Positions 17,206-28,315 of a stretch of DNA of 64,000 nucleotides are shown here, one piece after another. Both the position numbers and the translations under genes were made by a program. The notes beneath the pieces are model-generated. The model ran no database searches, was not told where the DNA came from, and saw nothing but the letters and a program-made list of their open reading frames with translations. Positions within the stretch are counted from its first letter, which is position 1. Every line of letters begins with the position of its first letter. The DNA is from Pontederia crassipes (Eukaryota > Streptophyta > Magnoliopsida > Commelinales > Pontederiaceae), in assembly GCA_030549335.1 (NCBI GenBank), contig CM060183.1:28967052-29031051 (forward strand), written 5' to 3'.

Positions 17206-19810
17206 CACTATAAGAAAAGTGCTTTTTTCATACGGTTTCGACCGTCTGAAAATTCAAGGAAATCGTCTGAAACTTTCATTTCAGACGAGTTTACCGACGA
17301 ATGTTGCAAATCCATTTTCGACGACTCAAAAAAATCCGTCAAAAGTTTCGACGATTGTAACCGATGAAAAACTCTGGCGGTCACAACCGTCGAAACATTT
17401 TCGGCGGACGCAATCATCCAAACATTCCGGCGGCGACAACCGTAGAAAAATTCCGGCGGCCACAACCATCGAAACATTCCGGCGGCCGCAATCGTCGAAA
17501 GTTTCGATGGTGGCAACCGTCGTAACAAATTTTTATAATATAAAAAAATTTTGCCCGCCGCAGTCGGTCGCTTGGTATATTCGGCGGACGAATCGACCAC
17601 CTCATGTTGCGGCAAGATCCGCTCCGTTAGGCGGCCAATGCGGACGGATCGGGACACGAGCAGCCGAATCCGGCTGCATCGGCCAGATTTGCCGCAAGCA
17701 GGTCGTGGCAGGCTAGATCTGGTAGCCCCGCGACCGGATCTGACCGCAGGAGGCCAGATCTGACCACCCTAAGGCCGGATCCGACAGCCCTACGGTCAGA
17801 TTCAGCCGCAGGCGACAGATCCAGCCGCCAGGCGGCCAATCCGACCGCTCTCGGTCGGATTTGGCCGCCCCGCGGTCGGATCCGGCCTCCCGTGGCCGAT
17901 CAGGCCGCTGGCGCCCGATCGGAGAGGGAGATCTGGCCGGAGACGAAGCCGAAGACAAAGCTGGAGAGAGACCGAGGGTCGTCGTCCGGGCGGAGGTCGT
18001 CGCCCCGATCGTGGCAGGTGAGGGAGAGAGAGAGGAGAGAGGGAGGAGGGGATATATAGGGGTAGAAAGAGGGGAAAGCGGGAAAAATAAAAAAATAGCG
18101 GGAGAGGGGAAAAGAACGGGAGATTTATTTTTTGATAACCGATGACTCGACGGAGCTTGGGCCGTCGAAAGTTCTGATGGTCCTAACTGTCAAATATATA
18201 TATATATTATGATATATATGGTTATAATGTTTAATTATTTTTCAACTACCGACGTTTCGGACCGTCGAAACTTTCGTCTGTCTTAACTGTCGATAATTAT
18301 AATAAAAAAATACTACTTATATTATATTATTATATAATATTTAGTTAATTTTAAAGTTACCGATGGTCCAGATCATCAAAATGTTCCGACAGTCTAAACT
18401 GTCGATAATTATAACGGCCGCAACCGTCAAAACATTCCGGCGGCCACAACCGTCGAAAGTTTTAGTGATGGCAACCGTCGCAACGAATTTTTATAATATA
18501 AAAAAAATTTGCCCGTCGAGGCCGGCCGCCTGGTACAATCGGCGGATGGATCGACCACCTCGTGCTGCGGCAAGATCCGGTCCGCTAGGTGGCCAATGCG
18601 GACGGATCGGGACACGAGCGATCGGATCCGGCCGCATCGACCAGATCTGCCGTAGGCAGTCGCGGCAGAGTAGATCTGGACGCCCCACGTCCGAATCTGA
18701 CCGCGGGAGGCCGAATCTGGCCACCCTACGGCCGGATCTGGCAGCCCGCGGCCAGATTCAGCCGCAAGCGGTAGATCTAGGCGGCCGATCCGACTACTCG
18801 CGGTCGGATTTGGCCGCCCCATGGCCGGATCCGACCGCCCGTGGTCGGATTTGGCCGCCCCGCAGCCGGATCCGGCCGCCCGTGGCCGATCAGGCCGCTG
18901 GCGCCCGATCGAAAAGGGAGATCTGACCGGAGCCAGAGCCGAAGACAAAGCTAGAGAGAGACCGAGGGACGTCGTCCGGGCTGAGGTCGTCGCGCCGGTC
19001 GTGATAGGTGAGGGAGACAGGGAAAGAGGTGGAGAGAGGAGAGAGGGAAGAGGGGATATATAGGGGTAGAAAGAGGGGAAAGCGGGAAAAATAAAATAAT
19101 AGCGGGAGAGGGAAAAGAACGGGAGAATTATTTTTTTATTACCGACGGTCACAATCGTTGAAACTTTCGACGGAGCTTGGGCCATCGGATGTTCTGACGG
19201 TCCTAACTGTCAAATATATATATATATTATGATATATATAGTTATAATGTTTAATTATTTTTCAACTACCGACATTTTGGACCATCGAAACTTTCGGCGG
19301 TCTTAACTATCGATAATTATAATAAAAAAATACTACTTATATTATATTATTATATAATATTTAGTTATTTTTAAAATTACCGATAGTCCAGATCGTCGAA
19401 TGTTTCGACGGTCTAAACTGTCGATAATTATAATAAAAAATACTACTTCTATTATATAATATTTAATTATTTTCAAAGTTACCTAGGTCCAGACCTTCGA
19501 AACTTCTGACGGTGTGAACTGTCGATAATTATAATAGTAACATACTACTTGCATTATATAATATTTAATTTTTTAATTTATCGACGGTCCAAACCGTCAG
19601 AATTTTCAATGGTCTGAACTATCGATAATTATATTAATAAAATACTACTTATATTATATTATTTTTCACTTACTGGCGTGCCTGACCGTCGGAAGTTTCG
19701 ACATATATGTATCCGTCGGAAATTCCGACGGATAACTATCCGTCGCAAATTGCGAAGGATTTCTACCCGTCGGAAATTGTCTGTCGAAAAATTCCAATTT
19801 TTTTGTAGTA
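17206..19810. mobile_element. Non-autonomous CACTA (En/Spm-type) DNA transposon
   Basis: The left end is CACTATAAGAAAAG; the right end, read in reverse, is TACTACAAAAAAATTGG, close to the standard CACTACAAGAAA terminus. Both subterminal regions are crowded with short direct and inverted copies of a CCGTCGAAA/TTTCGACGG motif, the expected arrangement for transposase-binding subterminal repeats. The interior carries a GC-rich tandem duplication with about 958-base offset (17460-18413 and 18418-19390) and several units of roughly 115 bases ending in GTCGATAATTATAA (19200-19660). No transposase is recognisable, so it would depend on an autonomous relative. Flanking triplets ATT and GTT do not match perfectly. 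GC-rich open frames inside (up to 252 codons) are Arg/Pro/Asp-rich products of the repeats. Confidence 0.78.
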
Positions 19811-21439
19811 GTTGTTAGAAATTTTGGATAACTTCTTAGTCGTAAATAAATACTTTATGATGATGTAGGCCACCAGTAATAGTCGGAAAGATCAATTGAA
19901 ACCTCCATTGCACGATTATTTTCACATGACAGAACTCAGCACGGGTTCTCTGTAACCCGGCTCGGGTATGACCCTGCTTGGACCGAGTTGCCCTGTCGAG
20001 ACCTTCGAATTCAACAATTGGATGAACCCGACTCGGGTTAACCCACACACTTTTACTAAAATACGTCCTACCAAGCTAAGACCTTCTACTATATATATCC
20101 AACATTTCTCTCGTGATTTGTGCATGTGAGACTAATCCAAGACATGCCTCATGCATCCTTCCCACCTTATGGTACTCTACATCTTCGTTGAGTTATCACA
20201 CCCATCATGTACGGAGGTCACGCTAAGTCGCTCTCATATCATATATAACATCCTTACACTTGCACATGATATTGTCCGCTCTGTATCTTGGCTCACACGA
20301 TTTTACCAAAATGTGTCCTACAAGCCAAGGCTTTGCTACCATATATACCCAACATCTAAACCCGACCCGTGTTTATGCATAGTTTTCACGAGAAGATGTC
20401 GTATGAACTCGGCCCGGGTTCTATCTATACTCGACTCCGGATTTCAATCTTTTGATGCTAATTGTTATGATTCTTTGACCTTTGATTATATCCTTAATCT
20501 TGATCTATGCTATATTGATGATTATGAAGTTTATGCATTCAGATTTCTTTTCATGATCCTTAGTCTTAATTTTCCTTAGTCTTATTTAATTCTTACGTGA
20601 TTATGATGACGATGTTCAATTAGAACCCTTCGATTATTATGATTTCACGATCCTTTGATTCATTCATATGATGATCTAATTCTGATCATGATCTTTTGTA
20701 TCCTAATAAAAATTAATTAAAAGTTACAAGATAAGAAAAATATTAAATGAAGAGATCTTAGGATGATGGACTGACGATGGTCAGTTATAGACTGACTTTA
20801 GTCAATTATAAACTAGCACTACTAGTTATGCTGATGATGATGTTGAGTTGAGACATTTCTCCTTCTCGAGTTGAAACATATCCTATGATAAATCAAAGAT
20901 GGGTAATGAGATAATGAATAAGATCGGCTTTTGTCATTTTTATGATGATTTTCTATGATTATTGTTATTAATATGTTACTTTTCATTATTACTCTTGATC
21001 CTATTATTATCATGCCTATCTCATTCTTATATGATGATGATGTCCATATGATTTATAGTATCATGATTTTATGATGTCATAGGGAGGTTTATCTCTTCTA
21101 CATTTTCATACGTGTCAAATCTTATTGATAAAGCTGAACAATGATGACTGATCGAGCTTGTGCACAAGGATGTCTTGAGCCTTTTATTTACATGTCTTAG
21201 TTTTTCGTTCCCATGATGATTAGATTGATGTAATAGTTGAGCTACTCAGGACTCATGATTTTTTTTATTAGTCTTCCTCACATGTTGATGATTATACTCT
21301 CATTTTAATACTCTTATTTTATTTACATGTCTTACTCTCATGTTGATGATTACTCTTCTGCTATGATTTTTGTTGAGTTGATCAGTCAAAATCTTATCTT
21401 TTATCAATATGATGTTCATGTGTGTATGGTTGTAGCATT
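19811..21439. other. Intergenic DNA with a degenerate local repeat
   Basis: No gene is supported. A degenerate repeat occurs at about 20036-20105 and again at 20283-20352 (ACTTTTACTAAAATACGTCCT versus a related ATTTTACCAAAATGTGTCCT, each followed by CAAGCTAAG/CAAGCCAAG and TATATACCCAAC-like text). 20580-21400 is low-complexity GATGAT-type DNA leading into the gypsy fossil, possibly its leader. Confidence 0.45.
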
Positions 21440-23660
21440 CTCCAAGATGTATTCTACCACGTGGAGAACCACCATGGACACCAAGTTTGAAGGTTAGGAT
21501 ATTATTTATTGGGAACGCTTTCATGAAGTATTTGAGGAAAGGTATTTTTCAGAGTATCAACATGCCCAAAAGCAAAAGAATTTCTTATAATTAAGTCAAA
21601 GGGCCAGATGACTATCGCTCAGTACCATATCCAGTTCGTTCATCTGGAGAGGAATAACACTTTGAAATTGAGTGATACTATGATAGACAAAGGACATACA
21701 ATTTCTTCAAAGGCTTGATACTACGATGAGGGCAAATACCTTAGCAGACCACTGTGCAAACCAGAGTATGATGGTCGAGTTGGGGACCACGATGGAAAAC
21801 AACTATATCGGGGAGCAGAAGAAATTAAGGGATGTGACGGAAAAAGCTCCAATGCAGCACACCAAGCAGAACCAATTTTCGGTGGAATGATTGGCACTAT
21901 AATCAGGATCTCGAATATAGGAATCACCCTCGAGACAACAAGGCGAGATCATGTGAGCCTCATGATGCAAATCGCCAGCAACAACCCCAACGCCATGTAA
22001 GAAGATGAATAATAAGATAAGATGTTCACAACGAAATAAGTTAATTGACAACTCTTTGTAGCCCCAGTGTTAGTTCCATAGTAGGCACATAACATTAGTT
22101 CTTGCCAACATTGTAGGAGATTTCACATTGAGAAATGCATAATGAAGGTTGGAATTTGCTTACAATATGACCAGCATAGACACTTTATCTGAGATTGTCT
22201 TACCAGGAGCAAGGATGATCAAGCTCTGCATGGTGCGAGAGGTGGGAATAATCTGGTATAAGGGAGAGTCTTCCATATGGAAGTAGATGCAACTCCGGCT
22301 AACGCCGAAGTCATCATAGGTATATTATCTATAGTTGATCTTCCTATTACAATCTTATTTGATTTGGGTGCATCACACTCCTTTATATCTACATATCGTG
22401 TTGTTGCTTTGAGTTTACCATTGCATGACATAAGCGGCCCAATGGAGGTGACTGCTCCTATGGAAATGCTTTGCACAATGAGGTATCAATGATGATAGAA
22501 GGTAAGAACTTCTCTAGAGATTTGATAGTGATTTCTATGATGAACTACAATGTGATTCTTGGTATGGATTGGCTATCCTAAGACGTAGTCATTCTATTCA
22601 AGCAAAAAAAGATAATCGCACTCAAGGTGGGCACAAAGCCACTGTTTGAGGTACTACTGGAAAAGAAGAAAAGAAGTGAAAGGTACATAAGATGATTTAG
22701 AAAGGATGTAGAGATTTTTTGACATTTGTGATGAAGTCAGATGGTCCAAAATCGAAGTGCAATAGTTTGATGCAGTCCGAGAATTGTCGGATGTCTTTTT
22801 GGAAGACATCTTTGGATTGTCATCGTAAAGAAAGGTCGACTTCCACATTGGCCTTCTTTCAGGCACCGCCCCAATCTCAAAGGCCGAAAAAGCAAATACA
22901 AGGACTTTTAGACAATGAGTTTATCAAGATGAGTGTTTTATCTTGGAGTGCTCCAGTGCTTTTTGTAAAATTGTATATTGACTATAGGATGTTGAATAAG
23001 GCAAAGGTCAAGAACAAGTACCCATATCGTGAATTGACAACCTCTTTGATCAACTATCCGAGGCCACGATATTTTTCAAGATCAATTTATGAAGTGAATA
23101 TCATAACCTTAGAGTTATTGAAGAATTTGTATCAAAGATAGCCTTCCGATCAGTGATATGTGGTGTACAGTGATGCTTGCAATGCAGAATTGGGATGTGT
23201 GTTCATGCAACATGAAAAGGTGATTACATATGCATCAAGGCAAAGAAGCATGAGATGAACTACCCAACTCATGATCTCAAACTGGCAGTAGTATTTGCAT
23301 TGAAAATCTAGAGACACCATCTTTATGGTTAAGAATTTAAGGTGTTCATCGGCCATAAGAGCCTCAAGTTTATCTTCTCTCAGCGGGAACTCAATATGAG
23401 ACAATAAAGATGAATGAAATTTTGAAAGGACTATGAGTTTGCCATTAATTATCACCCAAGTAAGACGAATTCAATTGCAGACGTACTCAGCCGCAAGTGG
23501 GAGAGCTCACTAGTCTTCTTAAAGCTACATGAGTTTGAGATGATGTAGGAGTTGAGCATATGGAATCCAAGACTTGACAAGCATCAAATACAACTTAATC
23601 TGGTGGACAAAATTATTAAGGCCAAGCTCAAAATACTTAGCATGCAAATATGTTAGGAAG
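21440..23660 (+). mobile_element. Ty3/gypsy retrotransposon fossil, chromovirus (Del/Tekay-like)
   Basis: Degraded pieces of a gypsy polyprotein occur in the normal order on the plus strand: gag-like sequence (about 21470-21760), a cysteine/histidine knuckle region (about 22085-22200), an aspartic protease region (about 22270-22500), reverse transcriptase (about 22880-23100) and RNase H (about 23155-23480). No integrase or clear LTR pair was found, so it is an internal fragment. It is badly broken (many breaks) and old. The order protease-RT-RNase H and the wording of the RNase H region fit the chromovirus branch; finer placement is uncertain. Confidence 0.8.
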
Positions 23661-23699
23661 TAAATTACTTCAAGCTCTCAACAAATGGTGGGATATATA

Positions 23700-23947
23700 G
23701 GAGCCGTTTGGTTTTCTCATTTTTGTTTCCGGGTCAAATATTCTTGATCTCGTTTTGTTCTCATAGCAGGAGCAAAGTGAGGATGATTCTATTCTTGGGT
23801 GGAGCACGAACAGGTTGGCTCCTATTTTTTTTTTTTTTGTTCCATCAATTAATGTTGTGGAGCCCACTTGCACAAAATTGTGTTGTTTGGTAGAAAAAGT
23901 GAGGTTAAGCTTTTGTTCTTACATTTGTTTTTATACCAAATGCACCC
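23700..23947. mobile_element. Tourist/hAT-like MITE, 248 bp
   Basis: The left end is GGAGCCGTTTGGTTTTCTC; the right end in reverse is GGGTGCATTTGGTATAAAA. The ends are imperfect inverted repeats, flanked by ATA on both sides (23697-23699 and 23948-23950). The interior has no coding potential. GTTTGGT-type termini are typical of plant PIF/Harbinger Tourist and some hAT MITEs; the superfamily is left open. Confidence 0.6.
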
Positions 23948-24018
23948 ATAAGAATCATCTATGAGTCCCAAGTGGTAAAGCCCTAAAAAAAAGTGATGAA
24001 TGAATATCATAAATATAA

Positions 24019-24533
24019 GGGTTATTTTTCATAAACCTCTCCTAAACTATTACGATTTTTCGCATCTAACCCCAAAGTACATATTTTTGTATCCCTAAAC
24101 TTTCACGATTTTTTCACTTTAGTCCTTACGTTTTTCGTTACCATTATTTTTTCCATTTATGAAAAGACTAAATTACCCCTCCCTCCATAACACGTCAAAT
24201 AATTGATATAAAAAAAGGAAAAAGGAAAGAAAATTGGGGGAGGATAATTTAGCCTTTTTCATAAATGGCAAATTTTTTGTTTACCATTTTAATCCTTCCA
24301 ATGATTTTTTTTATTTTTTATATTTGTTATTTCATATTTTTCTTGAGGGAGGAGTAATTTAGTTTTTTCATAAATGAAAAAAAGTAAAAGTAACGAAAAA
24401 AGTAATAAAAGTGAATGGAAGGACTAAAGTGAAAAAGTCGTAATAGTTTAGTGATCCAAAAAAATAAGTTCGTAGTTTGTGATTAGATATAAAAAATCGT
24501 GATAGTTTATGAAAGATTTATGAAAATAACTCT
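24019..24533. mobile_element. Foldback MITE, about 515 bp, probably Mutator-type
   Basis: The two halves are near-complements: GGGTTATTTTTCATAAACC at the left, AGAGTTATTTTCATAAATC in reverse from the right, followed on both arms by blocks corresponding to AAACTATTACGA, TTTCACTTTAGTCCTT and ATAAATGGAAAAA. An 8-base direct repeat AAATATAA flanks it (24011-24018 and 24534-24541). There is no coding sequence. A partial relative lies at 16857-17015. Confidence 0.75.
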
Positions 24534-24541
24534 AAATATAA

Positions 24542-25105
24542 ATTTGTGATCCATGCAAACAACGCTAAGATGTATTAAGATGTACAAATAAGCTTATGGT
24601 GGAATGATATGATGAGAAAAGTGCAGAATATGTCTCCAAGTACTTGATATATAAGCATGTAAAGGTGAAAGCACCATAAGCCTTATGAAAATATCATGTT
24701 CTTGCTATTCCACAGTAAAAATGGGTGGAGATCTTATCTCAAGCAAACTATATTTTTATTTTATTCTTTTATTTCTTTCTTTTTCTAATTTTTGGATTTA
24801 TTTAATATAATAATAAATTTATCACTTAAATTTTGAATACTTTTAAGGCATAAAATTTTTCATTCTATCCCAATTGAAAGTCCTATATTCATTAAATATC
24901 TCTTTGAATTTCAAATCAAATTGAAATTCCTAATTCTAATTTAATCACAATTCCTAGTCTCAATATGATTTAATCTTTCTTCCACTTCATAAGCCTTTTC
25001 TAATTATCTTCCTATTCCTTTTCAAACTCTCCCCTAATTTCTTTTAATCAATTAATATTTCTAATTCAATTAACAAATTATTATCCTTATTAAAATTTTA
25101 TGGTG
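24542..25105. other. Intergenic AT-rich DNA
   Basis: No gene or recognisable element. TTTC/TTCTAATT-rich text, especially 24760-25090, which resembles the body of the AT-rich hAT-like elements nearby but shows no termini. Confidence 0.4.
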
Positions 25106-25470
25106 TTACAATTATAATTGGAGCTCTATTTTAGGTGATTTGATCATTATGAACTCTGATTTTGAGTTCACTGTTTGGCAGATTCTATACATTATTTTTT
25201 CCAAATTTTATTTCTCTGTCTTTAGAGCTATTAGTTAACGTGATTAAGACCTCCTCCTGTATTTAAGATTACGTCGACGTCAATTATTTCCAAAGACATG
25301 TAGCACATTATTAAACAATTTCTTAGGTACTTGCATGGAGTGGATCAGATGTGTTTGGTTAACAAATCATATCTACCTCTCTGACGCCAAGCACCATAAT
25401 TCTTGAGGTTATTATAACTTACTTCTATTTAATGAATGCTCCAACCATATTGTTAAATATTTTTTCCTTG
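25106..25470. repeat. Local direct repeat Q, first copy
   Basis: It matches 28225-28315 followed by 30604-30860. Shared blocks include GGTGATTTGATCATTATGAA, TCTGATTTTGAGTTCACTGT, GAGTGGATCAGATGTGTTTG and GTTAACAAATCAT. The second copy is split by a 2.3-kb insertion (28316-30603). It shows that the upstream region of KCS copy 2 itself contains an internal duplication. Confidence 0.8.
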
Positions 25471-25967
25471 TTCTACGATCAATTTTGTACAAGTCTCTTC
25501 AATTGAAATTTATTATTGCAGTTATGATGTCAATGATACGAAAATACAGGGATTAAATCAGCTCGAAGATAAAAAAAAATGGATGAGATAATACTGATGT
25601 CATGATCCTACATGTTCTCATGTCTCTTAGACACACATACCATAGGGACACACATGCACAACAAAATTATGGGATTCACCATTTCACAGTACTAATTAAC
25701 TAATATAAGATAAACCTAGTAAAATTTGGTTCAATATAAGAATGCTAAAAGATGAAAATCAAGTGTTTATAAGGTTTGACCTCCATTTAATATTGTATCT
25801 TTCATCAGATAAACATTGCAAATTTTTAAGGAAGTATTGAAATCTTGGAGATATATAAAACCTCTAGTGCTACTCCCACGTGTACGTATTTTTAAGAGGT
25901 CAACAAACAACTTAACTTCTTCACCAAATGAGATACAACAAAACTTTTTCTTTCAAAGAAACATGCA
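25471..25967. other. Intergenic DNA upstream of KCS copy 2
   Basis: No exon recognised. The last part (from about 25900) is the start of the block shared with 9245-9805. Confidence 0.5.
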
Positions 25968-25975
25968 CATTTAGG

Positions 25976-26865
25976 AAATTTTTATTGCAATGGGACCGGT
26001 CATCAAATCGGTCAATTAATTGGGTTATACTCGATCGGTTCAATTAAGTTCGATCAGATTGAACCAAATTTTATTAAAATAATATTATTTTTTATTTTTT
26101 ATTACTTCAAAAAAACATATTACAATTAAAATATAAAAGGTAAAAAAAATAATGAAATAAAAGTATATTGATCATCATTTTAAATTAATCAAATATTAAT
26201 AAATTATTTTTTACATTTCAAGAATATATAGTATTTATAATTATTAATTATATATTTTATTTTAATAATTACATGAATACTTTCCTTTTTTATATTTCCA
26301 TTACTATTATATTGCCCTCGTTTTATTTTTCAAATTTTCTTTTCATATTATTTGATTCCTTGTGTAAATTCATCCTATAAATTTTACTATATTATTATGT
26401 TTCTATTTTCATAATTTTAATGTATATTATTTATAATAATTTAAATTTTATCATCTTAATTTTTTATTATGATTTATTTTTATTACTATCTTTCCAATTT
26501 TCTTTCAAATTCAAATAACTTTCCTTATTAATTACATTCGCAATCAAATCACTTTCTCTAATATTAGTTTCCTTAAATAACTAATATTCTGCACAATCGT
26601 TCCACACAATTTAAATAACTTTTGTTCCACACAATTCAAATAACTTTTCTTTCTAATTTAAATAACTTTCCTTATTAGTTTACTCCCCTTTCTATTATTC
26701 CACCTTCTCTATTATTATACCACTTTCCTTCTTTTCTTTTTTTTCCATCTATTCACCTCTTTTCTTAAAAAAACAGATTGGATCAATTTTTTGGTTCAAC
26801 CCGATTTTGATTGAGTTGACCCGATTCAATCAAATTTTTTACTTAGTCCGATTTTAAAAACACTG
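25976..26865 (+). mobile_element. AT-rich hAT-like non-autonomous element with 8-bp flanks
   Basis: This 890-base insertion splits the block shared with 9245-9805, where the site is empty. It is flanked by CATTTAGG (25968-25975) and CATCTAGG (26866-26873), an 8-base duplication with one mismatch, as hAT elements make. The right end in reverse reads CAGTGTTTTTAAAATCGG. Its left terminal block (GACCGGTCATCAAATCGGTC, then TTAAGTTCGATCAGATTGAA) appears in reverse at the right end of the element at 27573-28160. The body is A/T-rich with no open frame of note. The hAT call rests on duplication length and terminus only. Confidence 0.65.
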
Positions 26866-26873
26866 CATCTAGG

Positions 26874-27092
26874 TGATAATAAAAGGTAAAAGCATTCTCC
26901 TTTGCCTCTTTCAAAAAACTCACAATTAGGTGATACATGCGTTCGAAGTATCCATGTAATTATATTTCATGAACATTTTTTTCCTTATTTTTGTAAAAAA
27001 ATGTGTTGAAAGGTTAGTTGAATCTTGACTATTGGTAAAAAAAATTGTCAACAAGAGACGAATGAACCGAACTTAAAACTTCAATTAAGAAA
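26874..27092. repeat. Continuation of the upstream block shared with KCS copy 1
   Basis: This part matches 9375-9600: CTCCTTTGCCTCTTTCAAAA, GTTAGTTGAATCTTGACTAT and ACCGAACTTAAAACTTC. It lies directly after the 890-base insertion, confirming that the insertion is the younger event. Confidence 0.75.
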
Positions 27093-27400
27093 AATAATTT
27101 GCTTTTCTTCTCCTTGGTCGTTTGTTTAATTATGTGATATGATGATTACGACAACAGCAGTCTTGTTCTCATCTGGATGGTAGTTCGTACGTAAAAGAAT
27201 TAGAATTTAACTACACGATTGTGCTCGTTGGGCACACAAATGTTTCAAATAAAAATATTTTGCTTTTCTTTTCCTTTGTTTAATTATGTGATATGATCGT
27301 TAGTGGTTACAAGTTACAACCAGAGCAGCCTTATTCTCAGGTGGATGGCAGTTCATACGCAAACAGATTATATTTTAATTTATATGGTTAACATCTTCTA
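27093..27400. repeat. Local tandem duplication of about 150 bp
   Basis: The unit from TTTGCTTTTCTTCTCC through GGATGGTAGTTCGTACG (27100-27192) recurs at 27250-27360 (TTTGCTTTTCTTTTCC ... GGATGGCAGTTCATACG). The first KCS locus has one unit (about 9605-9715), so the doubling is specific to this copy. Confidence 0.7.
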
Positions 27401-27572
27401 AATTGCGAGATCATTGGACGCATACGTGCTTCGTGTTGTGCAGTTCAACTACTCAGTGTTGTCATTTGATTGATTCCATCGAGTAACCAGTAGCAGCACA
27501 AGCTATATGAAACATTTGCCGAAAACAATCTGGTCAAAAGTGGATGGACCAGCCTGTTCAATCACGAATCGA

Positions 27573-28160
27573 TCGATGATGCGATCCGGTTAGATGTTAG
27601 AATCTGTTTTTTAGAAAAATTGATTGAATAATCGAAATATCAGTTCAATTCAAATTTAAAAAAATTTAAAAAATAATAAAAATAGAAAAGTTAAATGAGG
27701 AAAAAAAATGAATGGAACATAAGGAAAGTTAATATGAAGGAATATGATATGTATACTAAATAGGAATTGAAATAAAAAAAGGTAAGTATTTAAAATTAAA
27801 TAATATGAAAATAGAAAATTATTAAAGGGCATAAATAAAGGAAATAAAAATAAAAATGTTAAAAAAGGAAATAAGAATAATTTAAGATAAAATTTATTAA
27901 TATAACATCTATCATCATTATTATTTATCATTATAAAACTTTTAATAAACAAAAATTATGTTATGTTAATTTTTAATATTTTTAATAAGTTATTAGTACA
28001 ATATTCATATACTATATCATATAACTTATATCTTTATAATTATTATAAATAATATTATTTTAATAAAATCCAGTTCAATTCGATCGAACTTAATCGGACA
28101 AGTCCAATCGTGACCCGATAATGAATCCGGTCCGATCGCCGATCCGATTCTGAAAACAGG
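27573..28160 (-). mobile_element. AT-rich hAT-like element, second copy, opposite orientation
   Basis: Its right terminal block, reversed, matches the left end of 25976-26865 (GGACCGG, then TTAAGTTCGATCGAATTGAA, then TTTTATTAAAATAA). Its right end in reverse, CCCTGTTTTCAGAATCGG, resembles CAGTGTTTTTAAAATCGG of that copy. The body shares AAAGTTAAAT and AAAGGGCATAAA with 16565-16856. Ends are placed to within about 15 bases. An antisense frame of 98 codons (Phe/Leu-rich) is a by-product of A-rich text. Confidence 0.6.
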
Positions 28161-28224
28161 GCCAAAAAGACATTAGTTACATGAAACATGTGCAAAAAAA
28201 AATTATATTCCCATTTTGTAAACA

Positions 28225-28315
28225 ATTGGAGCTCATTTTGGGTGATTTGATCATTATGAATTCTGATTTTGAGTTCACTGTTTTGCTGATCCTGCGCATA
28301 ATTTGTGAAAATTGA
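28225..28315. repeat. Local direct repeat Q, second copy, left part
   Basis: It matches 25115-25200 (GGTGATTTGATCATTATGAA, TCTGATTTTGAGTTCACTGT). The remainder of this copy resumes at 30604 beyond a large insertion. Confidence 0.8.

Noticed and set aside
17208-19185. GC-rich open frames up to 252 codons inside the CACTA element
   Set aside because: Arg/Asp/Pro-rich products of tandem CCGGATC/GTCGAAA repeats in several frames; no domain and no codon signal.
27656-27952. 98-codon antisense frame rich in Phe and Leu
   Set aside because: Reverse translation of A-rich DNA in the hAT-like element; composition artefact, not a membrane protein.
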